Below, piece after piece: positions 60,802 to 64,000 of a DNA stretch of 64,000 bases (within the stretch, counting starts at the first letter, position 1; every line of letters starts with the position of its first letter). The notes under the pieces are model-generated. The model ran no database searches, was not told the DNA's origin, and saw only the letters and a list, made by a program, of their open reading frames with translations. The stretch is taken from positions 81,192-145,191 of the forward strand of contig NZ_CBFIEO010000005.1 in assembly GCF_965661665.1 (NCBI RefSeq), read 5' to 3'. Position numbers and translations under genes: made by a program. The stretch comes from Cognatiyoonia sp965661665. GTDB taxonomy: Bacteria; Pseudomonadota; Alphaproteobacteria; Rhodobacterales; Rhodobacteraceae.

Positions 60802-61659
60802 TCAGATACAGTGTGCCCAGTCCAAAATTAGCTCAGCCAGCGTCTCCGTCTGGTTGGGGCTAAAGGCGTCGCCTGCCATCACATGCCCCATCTTGTCGTC
60901 CTCCGGCCCTTGGACAAGCGGCAAATGCGTCACAGACCCGCCCCAAGCCGCCATGACCTTCTTGGCCTTAGACGCGTTGATCACCTGATCCTTGTCGTTC
61001 AGCGCAAAAAACGCGGGCATCTTGAGCGCTCCATAGTCAATCCGGCGGGCGCGGCGCACGGCTTCGCCCATCGGATAAACGGCGGAGGTGGGGTAGCGTG
61101 TCGTCCAATACTGCGCGTGCAGATCATTCTCCACCTCAAAGCTCTGTTCGCGCCCGGCCAGCAAATGCCCACAGTACCTGATGAATGGCAGATCCAAAGT
61201 GAACTGGGCAACCTTGTTATGCAGTCCAAAGTTGGGGGAGACATAGACAACCCCAGCGGCCTTCAAGCCCGATGCCAGCGCCAATGAGGCCAAAGTGCAG
61301 CCGGTGGAACAGGCCATGACGATGACCCGCTCGCCAATCGCCGCCCCAATCTCAAATGCTTCGTTGGCATCCTTCTGCCACGCCTCATAGGTCGACGCAC
61401 CAAAGGCCGCGCCGTCCTGCCCATGCCCCGTCAACCGCGTCAGAAACAGGTTGGCGCGCAAGTTCAATGCAATCATCTGCGGCATTGGCGACAACTCCCC
61501 AGGTGAAGCCGAAAAGCCGTGGATGAACACGACAGACCACTGCGTCTGCCGGTCCTCCTTCGCGGCCCACTGGATGCGCTTCTCGCATCCGGGGCGCAGG
61601 GCGGGCACAGTCGCTTCGCGCTGAGCCAGCCACGCGCTTATGCCAACCAGCTCAACCAA
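60802..61659 (-). CDS. Alpha/beta hydrolase (serine type, membrane-lipase-like)
   Basis: The 285-residue product has the oxyanion loop VVFIHGFSASPGELSPMP, the nucleophile elbow VMACSTGCTLASLAL with Ser at G/C-x-S-x-G-like ACSTGC near residue 125, Asp in FALNDKDQVINAS and His in DKMGHVMAGDA. The start is a TTG at 61659 that overlaps the end of the upstream symporter gene, within a translationally coupled pair. Function unassigned; ester or carbohydrate ester hydrolysis is possible. Confidence 0.72.
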   Translation of the reverse strand: MVELVGISAWLAQREATVPALRPGCEKRIQWAAKEDRQTQWSVVFIHGFSASPGELSPMPQMIALNLRANLFLTRLTGHGQDGAAFGASTYEAWQKDANEAFEIGAAIGERVIVMACSTGCTLASLALASGLKAAGVVYVSPNFGLHNKVAQFTLDLPFIRYCGHLLAGREQSFEVENDLHAQYWTTRYPTSAVYPMGEAVRRARRIDYGALKMPAFFALNDKDQVINASKAKKVMAAWGGSVTHLPLVQGPEDDKMGHVMAGDAFSPNQTETLAELILDWAHCI

Positions 61660-62989
61660 GGGCGCGCCTCTGCATCGGCAGATAGACAAACACCAGCGCT
61701 AAACACGCAACGCCCAAGATGCCCGCAGGGATCAACGTGATCGACAACTGCAACGTCTCAAGCGCGCCTTGCGTCTGCTCAACAGCGCCTTCCGTCGTCT
61801 CTTGCCAACCTGCACTGGCAAGGATCAAGCCCAGCACCGCAGGAGCCACCGCATTGGCCAGCTTCTGACCAAAGAGCCAGATTGCCGAAAACGCTCCTTC
61901 AATCGCGATCCCGCTCTCGCGCCGGGTGATGTCCATCAGGTCAGGATAAATCGCCCAAGGGATTTGCTGATAAGACCCATTGGTGAACCCCGCGATGACA
62001 AAGAGTCCTGCAATCGCCGTCACGTTGACCGAAGGCAGAGCGCGATACAGCACGTAGAGCAGCACCATATAAAGGACGAGGCCCAGCGCCAAAGCCATCA
62101 CCTTGCCCATCCGGTGCGACAAGAGCACCCAAACCGCTTGGCTCAAAATCGACCCGACCACGAAGGCCGCAAACATCAGGCTCAACACGGTCAGCGCCTG
62201 CGCGGCTCCAGACAGCGCCGTCTCCCCATTATCAAGGATCAGATACAAGGCCCCAAACGGCAGCCCCGCCGTAATCAACGCGACAGCGAGCGTCATGATG
62301 CCATAAATCATCACCAGCACAATAAAGGGCTTGTTGCTCATCACCATGCCAAAGGCGCGGGCGACGCTGATGTCCTCAGGCGCTTCTCCACGCGGGGCAT
62401 TGCGTGTCGCGAAGATCGACAGCCAAATTGCGCCGATCACCAGCGGACAAACCAGCAAGGCCGCCGTGGCATAGCCAAAGCCACTGGCCAAACCAGGGAT
62501 CAACGCACCCCCGATCAAAATGCCGATGCTGGCGAACGCCATGCGGAAGCCCGTCATCGAAGACCGCTCTTTCGGGTCCGTCGTGATCTCCCCCGCTTGC
62601 GCGCTATATGGGATCGCCACCATCGTGAACCCGATCGTGGCCACGATAAAGAACGCGATGACCCATGTGAGATTGCCAGTGCTGCCCAAGCCCTCCGGCA
62701 CCGCGAACATGCCAACCATGCCCGCCGCCATGACCAAAGCGCCCCAGAAAATCCAAGGCGCGCGGCGCCCCCACCGTCCATTCGTCCTGTCGCTTAAGTA
62801 TCCGATCAGCGGGTCCGTGATCATATCGATGATCAAAACGGCAGTCGTCACAAGGCCTGCGACTCCCACCGGAACCCCAAGGAAAGCTGTCAAAAAATTT
62901 AGAATAAGCAGCTGTTTTACAATAACAAAAACAACAATGCCCATATCGGCCAGTCCCCAACCAGCCTTCTGCCCAACGGATAATGCCAT
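61652..62989 (-). CDS. GPH/MFS-type sodium:sugar symporter
   Basis: The ATG at 62989 has the site GGGAGGA. The 445-residue protein has twelve hydrophobic helices and the MFS/GPH loop TDPLIGYLSDRTNGRWGRRAPWIFWGAL near residue 55, which is the marker of the glycoside-pentoside-hexuronide:cation family, then QAGEITTDPKERSSMTGFRM near 155. It would import a sugar or glycoside with Na+ or H+. The hydrolase gene overlaps its stop, so a glycoside ester may be taken up and hydrolysed; this is an inference. Confidence 0.87.
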   Translation of the reverse strand: MALSVGQKAGWGLADMGIVVFVIVKQLLILNFLTAFLGVPVGVAGLVTTAVLIIDMITDPLIGYLSDRTNGRWGRRAPWIFWGALVMAAGMVGMFAVPEGLGSTGNLTWVIAFFIVATIGFTMVAIPYSAQAGEITTDPKERSSMTGFRMAFASIGILIGGALIPGLASGFGYATAALLVCPLVIGAIWLSIFATRNAPRGEAPEDISVARAFGMVMSNKPFIVLVMIYGIMTLAVALITAGLPFGALYLILDNGETALSGAAQALTVLSLMFAAFVVGSILSQAVWVLLSHRMGKVMALALGLVLYMVLLYVLYRALPSVNVTAIAGLFVIAGFTNGSYQQIPWAIYPDLMDITRRESGIAIEGAFSAIWLFGQKLANAVAPAVLGLILASAGWQETTEGAVEQTQGALETLQLSITLIPAGILGVACLALVFVYLPMQRRALG

Positions 62990-63185
62990 GCGATCCTCCC
63001 AAAACGCGATTCTCAGAAACCTAATGGGACCAACCCACGCAACCAATCGAAACGTTACGTAGCAGCAGCTCAGATCACAAATATTCAGGGAAGCGTGTGT
63101 GTTTTCGCACAGGCAGATTTCTTGACTTGGCCCTACTGCATCGCACTTCACTATTCATAACTTCACGAAAACACATAAGTTCCCC

Positions 63186-64000
63186 ATGACCGTTTCTCGG
63201 CGACAAGCTTTACTTGCTGGTGCCGCTCTTCCTCTCATAGCCACTCTTGCATCCAGCGTTTCAGCGTACGGACACGCATCTGCGGCCCCTAAACCGGTAC
63301 ACAGCGATTTCAACTTGCTCGACTTCCGTGTGACGACATTGCTCGCCGGATCACGCGCAGTCGAGGAACCACAATGCATCTTCGGCCTGAACGTGGATGA
63401 AGACACTTTTGAAGCCGTCAGCACCGAAAACTTTATCCCGACGGATGCGACACAATTTTACTTCACATCAACCGTGGTGAACGCCAGATCAGAGGTCATC
63501 CTCTTTGACACGGGTCTCAATTCTGGAGGGATAACCTCGGCCTTGGTGGCTACGAGCTAGACTGCTGATGATGTCACTCATGTCGTCCTTACTCGCATGC
63601 ATGGCGACCACATTGGTGGTTTGACCGATGACACCGGTGCGGCGACGTTCCAGAACGCGGCCTATGTGACAGGTCAGATCGAATATGATCACTGGGCGCA
63701 GGCAGATAATGACCGCTTCGATCAAAAGGTCAAACCACTGGTGGAGAAGATGACGTTCATCGGCGACGGTGCTGGTGTCACGTCCATGGCAGCCTTCGGT
63801 CACATGGTCTACATGCTCGAGAGCGGCGGCGAACAGCTCGTGCTCGCTGCGGATATGACCAACCACTATGTCTGGTCGCTCGCCTATCCTGATTGGGAAG
63901 TACGCTTTGACATGGACAAGTCCGCCGCAGCCCAGACCCGCCGTCGCGGAGTGGGCATGCTAGCCACGGATAAGGTGCCTATGGTGGGCTCTAACATGCC
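63186..64000 (+). pseudogene. Twin-arginine-signal metallo-beta-lactamase-fold hydrolase, broken, cut by window end
   Basis: The frame starts MTVSRRQALLAGAALPLIAT, a Tat signal, and continues DFRVTTLLAGSRAVEEPQCI. A TAG at 63558-63560 interrupts it after ALVATS; then TADDVTHVVLTRMHGDHIGG in the same frame leads to the window edge. In the zinc motif HxHxDH the first His is Arg here (TRMHGDH), so a metal ligand is lost as well. Two independent lesions, nonsense and missense, point to a decayed gene. It belonged to the quorum-lactonase/MBL hydrolase group. Confidence 0.85.

Noticed and set aside
61769..62797. 342-codon frame opposite the GPH symporter
   Set aside because: Arg/Gln/His-rich shadow of a membrane protein gene with no family signs.
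1..64000. CRISPR array, rRNA operon, prophage or complete insertion sequence
   Set aside because: No regularly spaced repeats, no rRNA-like sequence and no transposase with terminal repeats were seen on either strand.

Overview
The window is high-coding-density DNA from an alphaproteobacterium, almost certainly a marine member of the Roseobacter/Rhodobacteraceae group. That placement is an inference from gene content and order: the hisB-hisH-...-hisA-hisF-hisE layout, hflK-hflC-DUF2065-htrA, DUF2842 beside purA, the phaZ/phaC/phaP/phaR set, and several protein families typical of this group. One 10-N assembly gap lies at 11617-11626. About fourteen genes are visibly broken (premature stops and/or frameshifts), an unusually high share that recalls the pseudogene-rich polar roseobacters such as Octadecabacter. 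The exact genus cannot be fixed from the sequence alone.

Layout. 1-4268: end of a tripartite tricarboxylate transporter (TctB, TctC) followed by a CoA-acylating aldehyde dehydrogenase and an acyl-CoA ligase, best read as a sulfoacetate (SauS/SauT-like) module. 4285-5073: decayed M10 metallopeptidase. 5230-10164: histidine genes hisBH and hisAFE with a lytic transglycosylase lipoprotein, a decayed PqqD-like gene and a DUF2147 protein between them. 10195-13396: CoA-binding protein, broken YHS protein, broken basic protein, rlmB running into the gap, tRNA-Tyr, a serine-recombinase scrap and a VOC protein. 13481-20351: MetY-type sulfhydrylase, broken SIMPL protein, a 947-residue GspL/PilP-like membrane protein, cobT and cobS. 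20348-30625: broken repeat protein, 2Fe-2S ferredoxin, broken peptidoglycan-binding lipoprotein, HtrA protease with HflKC, glutathione reductase with a stub that looks like rpiA, serine deaminase, EamA transporter, thiamine pyrophosphokinase. 30776-38647: an acidic protein carrying four in-frame stops, DUF2842, purA, broken DUF6524, secG, pyrG, TerB, PhnD-like protein.

38728-51298 is a catabolic and transport island: a polar amino acid/amine ABC transporter, two glutamine-synthetase-like gamma-glutamyl ligases flanking a class I amidotransferase, two FAD amine oxidases, a MarR and a LysR regulator, and a class III aminotransferase. Together they fit uptake and gamma-glutamylation of a polyamine or similar amine, plus transamination.

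52169-59148 is the polyhydroxyalkanoate region: repressor phaR, phasin phaP, synthase phaC, and depolymerase phaZ divergent from phaC. CTGC-N3-GCAG repeats upstream of phaP match the known PhaR operator. Directly 3' of phaP, on the same strand, lie two perfect hairpins whose loops carry CUCCUCCC and CCUCCUCCC. The second ends in eight U. This is the architecture of the alphaproteobacterial anti-Shine-Dalgarno sRNAs (CcsR/cuckoo family) and is the most interesting non-coding feature seen. The window closes with two alpha/beta hydrolases, a GPH-type symporter and a broken metallo-beta-lactamase-fold hydrolase running off the edge.
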